A stretch of 22,364 bases of DNA from assembly GCA_047638695.1 (NCBI GenBank), contig JBLINY010000074.1, positions 1 through 22,364 of the forward strand, given 5' to 3'. Positions 15,333 through 22,364 of the stretch are shown in pieces. The stretch comes from JAHECQ01 sp047638695. Lineage in GTDB: Bacteria; Actinomycetota; Acidimicrobiia; Acidimicrobiales; SZUA-35. The number at the start of each line of letters is the position of its first letter. The first letter of the stretch is position 1. A program made the position numbers and the translations under genes. Under the pieces are notes generated by a model. The model saw nothing but the letters and a program-made list of their open reading frames with translations. It did no database searches and was not told the DNA's origin.

Positions 15333-16151
15333 GTGAGGATCATGACGTGGAACCTTTGGTGGCGTTTCGGACCTTGGGCCGAACGACAACCGGGCATTGC
15401 AGCCGAATTGCAGACAGTCGACCCCGATATTGCGCTGCTCCAGGAAGTCTGGTGCGACGACGAGGATGGCGACCAGGCCGAGGTGTTGGCAGCGACAACC
15501 GGAAGACACCTGGCGCGGTCGCGGCGCCCTGATGGCCAGCCATATCGATTCGGCAACGCCATCCTGAGCCGTTGGCCAATCGTCACATCGTCCACGTTCG
15601 TACTTCCGGCCGCTGACGGCACACCTTCTCATCGCAGCGCGGTCCTCGCCGTCATCGAGACTCCGAACGGCCCGCAGGTGGCGGCGACAGCGCATCTGGA
15701 GTGGCGCTATGACCACTCGGGCACCCGACAGGTTCAGCTTGAGGCGCTCGTTCCCGCCGTGGCACAGCTCCAGGCTGACGCAGCACCGGGTCTGCCGATC
15801 GTGCTCGGTGGCGACTTCAACGCCGTTCCTGAAGCCGATGAGATCCGACGTCTGACCGGACTCGCTGTCGGTTACCAGGGACCGGTTTTCGTCGACGGGT
15901 GGGCTGCCAGCACCGATGAGCCCGGCTATACCTGGACACGCGAGAACCCACACTCGGCTGACGCCCAGTGGCCGCGGCGGAGGCTCGACTACGTTTTTGT
16001 GTCGTGGCCTCGGCCAAAACCAACGGGCAATCCCATCGGCGCAAGCTTGGCGGGCGTGGATGCCCACGACGGTGTCGTACCCTCTGATCACTACGCCGTT
16101 GTGGTCGAACTCGACGACCGTTTACCTGAGGACTTGCGAGCCGGTGACTGA
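15333..16151 (+). CDS. endonuclease/exonuclease/phosphatase-fold protein
   Basis: A 272-residue protein with the DNase I-like (EEP) fold. Motifs in order: RIMTWNLWWRFG (strand with Asn), PDIALLQEVW (metal-binding Glu), FGNAILSRWPI, AATAHLEWRYD, LPIVLGGDFNAVP (catalytic Asp and Asn), RRRLDYVFVSW and PSDHYAVVVEL (Ser-Asp-His). All the usual catalytic residues are present. Substrates in this superfamily range from DNA to phospholipids and sugar phosphates; none can be assigned here. No signal peptide is seen, so the protein is probably cytoplasmic. GTG 15333 is used; ATG 15342 is a close alternative. The gene is divergent from ferrochelatase and its stop overlaps the GTG of the membrane-protein gene within GTGACTGA, which implies co-translation. 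Confidence 0.9.
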   Translation: MRIMTWNLWWRFGPWAERQPGIAAELQTVDPDIALLQEVWCDDEDGDQAEVLAATTGRHLARSRRPDGQPYRFGNAILSRWPIVTSSTFVLPAADGTPSHRSAVLAVIETPNGPQVAATAHLEWRYDHSGTRQVQLEALVPAVAQLQADAAPGLPIVLGGDFNAVPEADEIRRLTGLAVGYQGPVFVDGWAASTDEPGYTWTRENPHSADAQWPRRRLDYVFVSWPRPKPTGNPIGASLAGVDAHDGVVPSDHYAVVVELDDRLPEDLRAGD

Positions 16152-17175
16152 TCTAACGAACAACAGCGGCCCCGAACCCGGTTGGTACCCCGATCCCGTC
16201 ACCGGGACCGGGCATCGATACTGGAATGGTGTGACTTGGACCGATGATCATTCGGCTGATGCTGGCGCTGATGCCGACGTTGGCGGCCTTCAGTCGGTTG
16301 GTCCGTGGCTGAGCGAGACGTTCCGGCTCGTCTTCGGCCGCGTCGGCCATCTCTTCGTTCTCATTGTCCTGCTGACCGTTCCGGCCGGGCTGTTGACCGG
16401 GGCCATTCTTTATTCGACGTTCAGTGACGGCGTTCTGCTGATTGAGACCGACGCCAACGACGTCACCACCGGCTTCGACGTGACCGGCATCGACGGATCC
16501 GACGGCCTTATCGCAGCACTCACGGTTTTTCTCAACCGTGTGGCTGGGGTCGTGCTCGCGGCCGCCGTGTCGCGCCACATCGTTTTTGCTCGTACTGACC
16601 GGGCTGAGAGCTGGTCGTCTTCGCTGTTGGGAGGGGCCAAGAGAACACATCGTGTGCTGGGTGTGGCCCTTCTGTTGGTCGTCGTCTTTGCCCTGGGTGT
16701 CGTCGTTCTTTTGGTTGGCCCGATTCTGTTCCCGTTCCTCTACATCGTCACCATTCCCGCCTTTGTCGTCGGTGGTTTATGGGTTTGGGCGCGCCTCACT
16801 CTGGCGACCACCGCAGCTGCAGTCGCCCCGAACGGGGTTGGCAGCATCGCCAATAGCCTGAAGCTCTCGAAGGGTTTGGTCCCGCCGCTCATTGGTCGAC
16901 TGCTGTTGTTGGTGGTCATCACCCTCGCAGTTCAGTTCATCGCCAGCGTCGCGACTGCGCCGTTCGCCTCCGGGTCGATCGAAGCTGGCGCCACCGAGAT
17001 GGCGTTCCGCGACATCATGGGTGGCAATCCGTACTCCTATGCCCTGCAGCAGGTCATAGGAGCGATAGCCAGTGGCTTCAGCGCTGCGCTATTCGGTGCC
17101 GGGATGGCATTGATCTACCTCGACCTCGGCGGCCAACTGCACGGCGAGTTCGCTCACGACGGCGCGACGACGTAG
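16144..17175 (+). CDS. DUF2510 multi-pass membrane protein
   Basis: A 343-residue protein. The N-terminal soluble part has PGWYPDPVTGTGHRYWNG followed by VTWTDD, the DUF2510 signature (a short Trp-rich motif common in actinobacterial membrane proteins). Five to six hydrophobic segments follow: around FVLIVLLTVPAGLLTGAI, FLNRVAGVVLAAAVSRHI, VALLLVVVFALGVVVLLVG, FPFLYIVTIPAFVVGGLWV, RLLLLVVITLAVQFIA and ASGFSAALFGAGMALIYLDL. The membrane domain resembles broadly distributed uncharacterised families with YciC/GlpQ-type membrane regions. The function is unknown. The start is GTG 16144, overlapping the end of the EEP-fold gene by eight bases, so the two are probably one operon and may act together. 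The frame upstream to 15916 is antisense or shadow reading. Confidence 0.85.
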   Translation: MTDLTNNSGPEPGWYPDPVTGTGHRYWNGVTWTDDHSADAGADADVGGLQSVGPWLSETFRLVFGRVGHLFVLIVLLTVPAGLLTGAILYSTFSDGVLLIETDANDVTTGFDVTGIDGSDGLIAALTVFLNRVAGVVLAAAVSRHIVFARTDRAESWSSSLLGGAKRTHRVLGVALLLVVVFALGVVVLLVGPILFPFLYIVTIPAFVVGGLWVWARLTLATTAAAVAPNGVGSIANSLKLSKGLVPPLIGRLLLLVVITLAVQFIASVATAPFASGSIEAGATEMAFRDIMGGNPYSYALQQVIGAIASGFSAALFGAGMALIYLDLGGQLHGEFAHDGATT

Positions 17176-17180
17176 CCGTT

Positions 17181-17210
17181 CGATTGCTTAGCTGCCGATT
17201 GCTTAGCTGC
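17181..17210. repeat. 15-bp perfect tandem duplication
   Basis: CGATTGCTTAGCTGC occurs twice head to tail (17181-17195 and 17196-17210). It lies in the short gap between the convergent DUF2510 gene and the 65-residue gene and ends at the stop codon of the latter. It looks like a recent slippage duplication in non-coding sequence. Confidence 0.85.
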
Positions 17211-17407
17211 TAGGCGAAGTCGTCAGGAGTACGGGCGTCTTCCGGGCCGCCGACGGGTGTCTCAGCCAGATCTTCGAGCTGAGCCTCGGGCAGTGTGAAG
17301 CAGCCATCGACTTCGAACCCCTCGACTGCTTTGCTCACTGTATGGGATGCCTGGTCGCCGATTGTCGGCTTGTCGCGCCAGATGAACAGTCGATCGAGGA
17401 TGCTCAC
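17210..17407 (-). CDS. small protein of unknown function
   Basis: A 65-residue frame from GTG 17407, beginning MSILDRLFIWRDKP and ending TPVGGPEDARTPDDFA. It has an ordinary N-terminal amphipathic or hydrophobic start and an acidic C-terminal half, with one Cys. Codon use is GC-rich at third positions like its neighbours. It starts 50 bases after the parE stop on the same strand and may be the last gene of that operon. No domain is recognised. It is not obviously a shadow, because no other credible frame covers it. Confidence 0.55.
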   Translation of the reverse strand: MSILDRLFIWRDKPTIGDQASHTVSKAVEGFEVDGCFTLPEAQLEDLAETPVGGPEDARTPDDFA

Positions 17408-17457
17408 ACCGTCAGTCTGCCAGAACGGCCGGTCGCCCGGACCTGTTCTTTGCTCGC

Positions 17458-19521
17458 TCAGATGTCGAGAGTCTCGGGATCGATGAAGCCCGACCGCTCG
17501 ATGATGTAGTCCTTGCGTGTGGCGACGTCGTTGCCCATCAGCACGCCGAACAGCTCTGAAGCTTTGGCCGCCTGTTCCCCGTGGGCCATTGTCATGCGCT
17601 TCAAGACCCGGGTCTCACGGTTCAGGGTGGTTTCGGCCAACTCGTCGACGTTCATTTCGCCGAGACCCTTGAAGCGCTGCCACTTCGACATATCGATGTT
17701 CTTCTCTGCTGACACACGATCGCGTTCAGCTTCGTCGAAGGCGTAGATCTGCTGGCCGCGTACCTTCACCCCGAAAAGAGGCGGTTGGGCGGCGTAGACC
17801 TGGCCGGCCTCAAGCAGGGGTCGCATGTGGTGGAAGATCAGCGTGAGGAGTAAGCAACGAATGTGGCTGCCATCAACATCGGCGTCACACAGGATGATGA
17901 TGCGGCCATAGCGGCAGGCTTCGATGTCGAAGTCGCGGCCGCTGCCGGCTCCGATAGCGGTGATGAGCGCTTGGGCTTCGGTGTTGTCGAGCACCTGCTT
18001 CAACGAGGCCTTGCCCGCATTCACCACCTTGCCTCTGAGTGGCAGCACCGCCATGGTCTCGGAGTCGCGGCCAGCCTTGGCCGGACCCGCAGCCGAGTTG
18101 CCTTCGACGATCAGGAGTTCGCTGTCTGATCCGTGCACGCGGCAGTCGGCGAGCTTGTCCGGCATGCCGGTCGAAGAGAGGTTGGCCGCCTGGCGGCGGG
18201 CCTCCAGCTGTTGCTTGGTGGCGACGCGGTTCAGGATGGCCTGCGTCATCTTCTCGCGAAGAGCGTTGATCTGACTCTTCTTGCCGCCGCCCGACGACCA
18301 GTCGGAGAAGCCCGACTTGACCGTCTCGTATACCAAGGACTGCACCGCCGGCGTGCCCAACTCCTGTTTGGTCTGACCTTTGAACTGGGGTTCGGGGAAC
18401 GTGACTTTCACGGCGGCGATTAGGCCCTCCTGCACATCGGCAGGCGTCGCTCGGTCGTTGCCTTGTTTGGCCAGTTTCTTCAGTTTTTTGGCGTCGGCCA
18501 ACAACAGCTCGTTGGCGACTCGGGACAGCGCCCGCTCGAATCCTGCAACGTGGGTGCCGCCATCAGACGTGGGGATGGTGTTGACGAAACTGACGATCGA
18601 TGTGTCGTAGCCCTTCACCCAACGCATGGCCACGTCTATGGCGCACTGACGGGTAACGGTGGTCATTTTGCCGTCGACCGGCACTTTCTCTTCGAACGTC
18701 GTTTCGTCGTGGATGGTGAGCACCTCCGTGACCGGCTCGCCGATCGATAAGAAGTCGACATAGTCGGCCAGGCCGCCTGCGGCCACAAACTCTTCGGCCT
18801 CGCGACCGGTGCCTCGCCGGTCGTGCAGTTTCACATGTAGGCCCGGCACCAGGAAGCAGACGCGCGCAACATGGTCGCGAACGGCCTCGTAGTCGATACG
18901 AGAGTCGGGATCGAAGATCTCGAGGTCGGGCCAGTAGCGAACTCGGGTGCCAGTTCGGCTGATTGGGATCTTCTTGACCTTGGCCAGCATCGAGCTGGCC
19001 TTGAAGGCTCCCGACTTCAGATAGTTGCCGGGGATGCGTTCGTTGAACACAAGCCGCCAGGTACTGCCCTCGCGGTCGACCTCTGCCACCAGCTTTGAGG
19101 CCAGCGCATTCACGACGGAGGCGCCGACACCATGGAGGCCGCCTGAGGCGCCATACGCACCCGAGCCGAACTTGCCACCGGCGTGGAGTTCAGTGAAGAC
19201 AATCTCGAGCGCAGTACGACCGTCGGGCTTCTTATCGATTGGAATTCCCCGACCGTCATCGGTTACCTCGATCGAGCCGTCTTTGTGGAGGATGACCTCA
19301 ATATGGGCGGCGAACCCGCCAGCGGCTTCGTCGACAGCGTTGTCGATGACTTCCCACACCAGATGGTGCAGCCCTTCGGGCCCGGTGCCGCCGATGTACA
19401 TCCCGGGGCGCTTGCGGACCGCGTCGAGGCCCTCCAGGAGTTGAATCTTGGACGCGTCGTAGTCGGACGCACTGCGTTGCTTGCTTGCCTTCTTGGCAGG
19501 TGTCTTCTTTGTTTCAGCCAT
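17458..19521 (-). CDS. parE: type IIA topoisomerase subunit B (ParE-like)
   Basis: A 687-residue GyrB/ParE protein. A Lys/Ala-rich N-terminal tail leads to the GHKL ATPase: LEGLDAVRKRPGMYIGGTG, WEVIDNAVDEA (catalytic Glu57, Mg-binding Asn61), VTDDGRGIP and GGLHGVGASVVNAL. The transducer domain has the ATP-contacting Lys in QTKQELGT (Lys385). The TOPRIM domain has EGNSAAGPAKAGRDS (473-487), PLRGKVVN and CDADVDGSHIR (545-555). The C-terminus KDYIIERSGFIDPETLDI is typical. Length and lack of an insertion fit either GyrB or ParE of actinobacteria. I favour ParE because the partner is ParC-like and the gene order is A then B. A usual GyrB has EGDSAGG; here it is EGNSAAG, an uncommon change. It lies 36 bases after parC on the same strand. 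Confidence 0.85.
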   Translation of the reverse strand: MAETKKTPAKKASKQRSASDYDASKIQLLEGLDAVRKRPGMYIGGTGPEGLHHLVWEVIDNAVDEAAGGFAAHIEVILHKDGSIEVTDDGRGIPIDKKPDGRTALEIVFTELHAGGKFGSGAYGASGGLHGVGASVVNALASKLVAEVDREGSTWRLVFNERIPGNYLKSGAFKASSMLAKVKKIPISRTGTRVRYWPDLEIFDPDSRIDYEAVRDHVARVCFLVPGLHVKLHDRRGTGREAEEFVAAGGLADYVDFLSIGEPVTEVLTIHDETTFEEKVPVDGKMTTVTRQCAIDVAMRWVKGYDTSIVSFVNTIPTSDGGTHVAGFERALSRVANELLLADAKKLKKLAKQGNDRATPADVQEGLIAAVKVTFPEPQFKGQTKQELGTPAVQSLVYETVKSGFSDWSSGGGKKSQINALREKMTQAILNRVATKQQLEARRQAANLSSTGMPDKLADCRVHGSDSELLIVEGNSAAGPAKAGRDSETMAVLPLRGKVVNAGKASLKQVLDNTEAQALITAIGAGSGRDFDIEACRYGRIIILCDADVDGSHIRCLLLTLIFHHMRPLLEAGQVYAAQPPLFGVKVRGQQIYAFDEAERDRVSAEKNIDMSKWQRFKGLGEMNVDELAETTLNRETRVLKRMTMAHGEQAAKASELFGVLMGNDVATRKDYIIERSGFIDPETLDI

Positions 19522-19557
19522 GTGTTGTTTCAGTCTGCGGAGGTATGGGATCGGGAG

Positions 19558-21984
19558 CTACCAACGCAGCGTGCCGATCTGAAGAATACGGCGCGGCATT
19601 GGTGTACTGACGCCGTCTCGACGCGATGGTCGCAGAGCAACAGCTTCTGGTGCGTTGTCAGGCTTTGTCGGAGCCTCGGTTTGGCCGACGACTGCCATGA
19701 TGCGGTCGGGAATGCCGACCCATGCGTAGTCGAGACGTTGCTCATCCTTGAATTTGGTGAGACGGACACCGCCGCCACCTCGACCCTTGGAGGGCACCTC
19801 GTCGACCGTGGTCGACTTGGCCGATCCCGTGTCTGTGACCGACACCACCACGCCACCTGGTTGGGCCAGTCCCGCGCCGACGACACGAGCGTTGCCCTTG
19901 AGGCTCATTCCGGCAACACCCTTAGCCGCTGGGCCCTGAATCGAGATGCCGTCGACTGGTGTGCGAAGCGCCTGGGCATCACTGGCGACGAGGACGACCT
20001 CATCAGCCTCCCCGCAGGGCACAACGGCGATGAGTCGATCGCGGTCGGCCAGCTTCATGACGGCGCGTCCGGAGGTGAGCTCGGCGAGGGCTGAACGTTC
20101 GAGGCGCTTTACCATGCCGTGGGCTGAGACCAGGAGAAAAGCTTCACTAGCCGCATCGCTGGTGGTGGCACCGGCGATGGCCAGGATGTTCTCGCCTCGA
20201 TCTGCGGCGAAAACTTCACCGGCTTCACGCCCGCGGCTCCGGCCACCTACCTCCGGTACATCGTCGGCCAGAATCGACAGCGCCCGGCCACTGCTGGTGA
20301 TGGCGGTTACCTTCGAGCGGAGGGTCGTGACGACGACCGTGTCGATCACATCGTGACGTCCGGGTGCATACGATTTTGACGTGCCCATCGGCTCGCGTCC
20401 GGCGAGGCCGGATGATGACAAGCTGACGATGCACGGGTCGTCGGGAAGGTCGGCGGCGACGGCCTCCTCGAGTTCGTCGAGATGGGGCACTTGGTCGACA
20501 CCGATGATGCGGGTTCTACGGGCCGTGCCGTACTTTTCGACGACCTCGGCCAACTCCCGGATAACGATGGTGCGTTGACGTTGCTCGGATGCCAGGAGCT
20601 TCTCGAGGTCATCGATTGTTTCGGCTAGTTCGACCTTTTCGGCGACCAGCTCGTCGTAGGCCAGGGCCGTGAGGCGACGGAGCCGTAATTCGAGCACATA
20701 CTCGGCCTGAGTTTCGCTGAGCGTGAGCTCGTTCATCAGCCGGCCGCGGGCTTCCGCTGAGTCAGTCGATGATCGGATGATTGAGATGACCAAGTCGATG
20801 TTGTCGATGGCGATGAGTAGCCCTTCGACAAGATGGAGACGGTCGAGCGCCGTGCGCAATCGGAACTCGGTGCGCTTGATCACCATGTCGAGTCGATGAT
20901 CGATGTAGTAGCGGCACAGGTCGTACAGCCCGAGTGTGGTCGGGACTCCGTCGACGAGCACCACGTTGTTGATGCCGAACGTTTCTTCCAACGGGGTGAG
21001 CTTGTAGAGCTGCTCGAGCAAAGCCTGCGGGTTGACCCCGGTTTTGCACTCGACCACCAGGCGCAGGCCCGACGTTCGGTCGGAGAGGTTTGTGACGTTG
21101 GCGATGCCGTTGATACGCCCGCCGTTGACCAGCTCTTTGATCTTCCCGACGACTCTCTCGACACCCACGAGATAGGGCAGTTCGGTGAAAACGAGTCCCT
21201 GACGGTGTCGGGTGACATCGACGACTTCAGCCGTCGCTCGGATGCGAAGCGTGCCCCGGCCTGTTTCGTAGGCCGAACGGAGGTCGTCGTCGATCACGAT
21301 GGCCCCGGTTGGGAAGTCAGGGCCGGGTAACACGGCTAGCAATTCGTCGATGGTCGGCCGCGGGCGCCGCTTTGTCATGACCAGCTTGATGGCTTCGTAG
21401 ACCTCACGGAGATTGTGCGGAGCCATGTTGGTTGCCATACCAACAGCGATGCCCGAGGTGCCGTTGACCAGCAAGTTGGGAAGGAGCGCTGGTAGGTAGG
21501 CGGGTTCGCTGCCCTCACCGTCGTACGTCAGTCGGAATTCGACGGTCTCCTCATCGATTTCAGCCAGGAGATCGAGTGCGGCGTTGGTAAGGCGGCACTC
21601 GGTATAGCGATAGGCGGCCGGAGGGTCGTCCAGGCTTCCGAAGTTACCCTGCGGGTCGATCAGGGTGACGGGTCGCGAGAAGTCTTGTCCCAGCCGGACG
21701 AGGGTGTCGTAGATGGCGCTGTCGCCGTGCGGGTGAAACCGTGCCATCACATCGCCAACGACGTGAGCGCACTTGCGGTGCGACCGGTCGGGAAACAGCC
21801 GCATCTCGCGCATCGAGTAGAGAATGCGACGTTGAACCGGCTTTAGCCCGTCACGAACATCCGGGATTGCTCGCGAGGTGATCACCGACAGTGAGTACGC
21901 GAGAAACGAGTCGCCGAGTTCTTCGGAAACAGGAACGTCCAGGACCTCGCGGGCGAAGGGGAGAAGCTCGCCTTGAGACGCCAT
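19558..21984 (-). CDS. parC: type IIA topoisomerase subunit A (ParC-like)
   Basis: An 808-residue GyrA/ParC protein. The breakage-reunion domain has VITSRAIPDVRDGLKPVQRR, HRKCAHVVGDVMARFHPHGD, and the catalytic Arg126-Tyr127 in PPAAYRYTECRL. Ser89 and Asp93 stand at the positions of E. coli GyrA Ser83 and Asp87, so the quinolone-contact residues are of the sensitive type. GIAVGMATNMAPHNLREV and a long coiled-coil follow. The C-terminal half is a beta-pinwheel (GRHDVIDTVVVTTLRSKVTA, and several later blades), but a GyrA box of the QRRGGKG form is not present; the nearest Gly-rich segment is SKGRGGGGVRLTKF near the C-terminus. KCA and TEC (rather than KSA and TEA) and the missing box favour ParC. 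The start is ATG 21984 with an AGAAAGGG Shine-Dalgarno sequence. A GyrA identity is possible if this genome has no second pair. Confidence 0.85.
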   Translation of the reverse strand: MASQGELLPFAREVLDVPVSEELGDSFLAYSLSVITSRAIPDVRDGLKPVQRRILYSMREMRLFPDRSHRKCAHVVGDVMARFHPHGDSAIYDTLVRLGQDFSRPVTLIDPQGNFGSLDDPPAAYRYTECRLTNAALDLLAEIDEETVEFRLTYDGEGSEPAYLPALLPNLLVNGTSGIAVGMATNMAPHNLREVYEAIKLVMTKRRPRPTIDELLAVLPGPDFPTGAIVIDDDLRSAYETGRGTLRIRATAEVVDVTRHRQGLVFTELPYLVGVERVVGKIKELVNGGRINGIANVTNLSDRTSGLRLVVECKTGVNPQALLEQLYKLTPLEETFGINNVVLVDGVPTTLGLYDLCRYYIDHRLDMVIKRTEFRLRTALDRLHLVEGLLIAIDNIDLVISIIRSSTDSAEARGRLMNELTLSETQAEYVLELRLRRLTALAYDELVAEKVELAETIDDLEKLLASEQRQRTIVIRELAEVVEKYGTARRTRIIGVDQVPHLDELEEAVAADLPDDPCIVSLSSSGLAGREPMGTSKSYAPGRHDVIDTVVVTTLRSKVTAITSSGRALSILADDVPEVGGRSRGREAGEVFAADRGENILAIAGATTSDAASEAFLLVSAHGMVKRLERSALAELTSGRAVMKLADRDRLIAVVPCGEADEVVLVASDAQALRTPVDGISIQGPAAKGVAGMSLKGNARVVGAGLAQPGGVVVSVTDTGSAKSTTVDEVPSKGRGGGGVRLTKFKDEQRLDYAWVGIPDRIMAVVGQTEAPTKPDNAPEAVALRPSRRDGVSTPMPRRILQIGTLRW

Positions 21985-21991
21985 GAAATAG

Positions 21992-21999
21992 CCCTTTCT
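21992..21999 (-). promoter_or_regulatory. ribosome binding site of parC
   Basis: On the minus strand AGAAAGGG ends seven bases before ATG 21984. It is the clearest Shine-Dalgarno sequence in the window and fixes the parC start. Most other genes here lack one. Confidence 0.6.
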
Positions 22000-22031
22000 T
22001 CGAGGCTCCCGCCATCAGGATCCAGTCCCTC

Positions 22032-22088
22032 CTGACGGTACTCAGAAAGTGGAGGCCGTTCGGTTATCCCCGGCCGGTTTCTGACGGT
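22032..22088. repeat. direct and inverted repeats upstream of parC
   Basis: CTGACGGT occurs at 22032-22039 and again at 22081-22088. Inside this, TCAGAAA (22042-22048) and TTTCTGA (22078-22084) form a 7-base inverted repeat around a GC-rich 29-base interval containing CCGGCCGG. The element lies between the upstream RHH-like gene and parC. It may be an operator or a leader hairpin of the topoisomerase operon, or a terminator of the RHH gene, although no T-run follows. Confidence 0.4.
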
Positions 22089-22119
22089 GCAGCGGTTGCA
22101 GGGTAGTTGTTACGTGCGT

Positions 22120-22356
22120 TCAGCGACGGCGGCGGCGGCGCTGAGCGTCGATTCGACGTGCTGCCTTGACAACGGTGTCGAGGCGTTCGCCGATTTGTGC
22201 GTTCGTCGTCTCGTCTTCGAGGTTGAGTTCTGGAGCAAGCGCTTCCAGAATCGCGCTCACGCTGACGCCCTGCTCTGCGGCAAAGCCATGCCATTGATCG
22301 TGTGCATCGTCGCTGACATAGGCATGCAATGCCTTACGTCCGTTGTCTTCCGACAC
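22120..22356 (-). CDS. small ribbon-helix-helix-like protein
   Basis: A 78-residue protein. Residues about 8-42 (KALHAYVSDDAHDQWHGFA then EQGVSVSAILEALAPEL) fit a ribbon-helix-helix pattern: a short beta strand, a helix, a turn at GVS and a second helix. This is typical of Arc/MetJ-type DNA-binding dimers and of small actinobacterial proteins of this kind. The C-terminus is strongly basic (RRIDAQRRRRRR), which would suit nucleic acid contact. No toxin gene follows, since the next gene is parC, so an antitoxin role is not supported. ATG 22356 lies eight bases from the window edge, so its promoter is not visible. DNA binding is inferred from pattern only. Confidence 0.65.
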   Translation of the reverse strand: MSEDNGRKALHAYVSDDAHDQWHGFAAEQGVSVSAILEALAPELNLEDETTNAQIGERLDTVVKAARRIDAQRRRRRR

Positions 22357-22364
22357 GGTGATTC

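Noticed and set aside
15261..16091. Long N-terminal extension of the ferrochelatase frame
   Set aside because: It runs antisense through the EEP-fold gene, whose catalytic motifs are clear. The family N-terminus starts just after GTG 15260.
19183..20094. 303-codon plus-strand frame spanning the parC-parE junction
   Set aside because: It crosses two well-supported genes on the other strand and shows no domain.
1..22364. tRNA, rRNA, CRISPR array, insertion sequence or attachment site
   Set aside because: No tRNA T-loop-like signal in a free region, no regularly spaced repeats, no transposase or integrase frame and no terminal inverted repeats were seen. Gaps between genes are all below about 140 bases.

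Overview
The window is GC-rich, densely packed bacterial chromosome. Protein character points to an actinobacterium, probably of the Acidimicrobiia type: a DUF2510 membrane protein, a ferrochelatase with the actinobacterial CRQY cysteine, ParC/ParE of actinobacterial type, an Rv2119-like lone nuclease, and apparent leaderless starts. This placement is inferred from motifs only. I see no rRNA, tRNA, CRISPR array, insertion sequence or phage gene.

Layout. 1-1968 is the 3' part of a UvrD/AddA-like helicase-nuclease, followed by a CapA-like lipoprotein (2008-3174). Convergent to these, on the minus strand and read from right to left, are a DUF1800 gene, a DUF1501 gene, a TPM/YgcG-like membrane protein with a Gly-rich tail, and a small RecB-family nuclease with an AddB-like Fe-S cysteine set (7728 down to 3187). 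A divergent region with CTTCAT repeats (7753-7792) separates these from a two-component system (7807-9159). Next come a small HExxH protein and a GNAT acetyltransferase (minus strand), a divergent UbiB/ABC1 kinase (10147-11619), a kelch-repeat gene (minus) and a GH16 glycoside hydrolase (plus). Ferrochelatase (minus) is divergent from an endonuclease/exonuclease/phosphatase-fold protein that overlaps a DUF2510 membrane protein. The right end, all on the minus strand, holds a ribbon-helix-helix-like protein, a type IIA topoisomerase pair in the order A then B (parC-parE type), and a 65-residue protein.

The main observation is a run of damaged genes between 5534 and about 12860. DUF1800 has a frameshift, DUF1501 has lost its N-terminal part, the response regulator has a large in-frame internal deletion, the histidine kinase has a nonsense codon plus a deletion with frame change, the kelch gene has two nonsense codons and a frameshift, and the GH16 signal peptide is out of frame with its mature domain. 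All three nonsense codons fit GC-to-AT transitions. The helicase, nuclease, UbiB, ferrochelatase and topoisomerase genes are open throughout. This favours real, ongoing loss of a secreted/sensory gene set over random sequencing error, although the single-base frameshifts in homopolymers need read support. I do not see convincing evidence of a new multi-gene system. The most unusual items are this decay cluster, the retained CTTCAT repeats beside a regulator that has lost its phosphorylation site, and several TANNNT boxes placed 6-8 nt before start codons.
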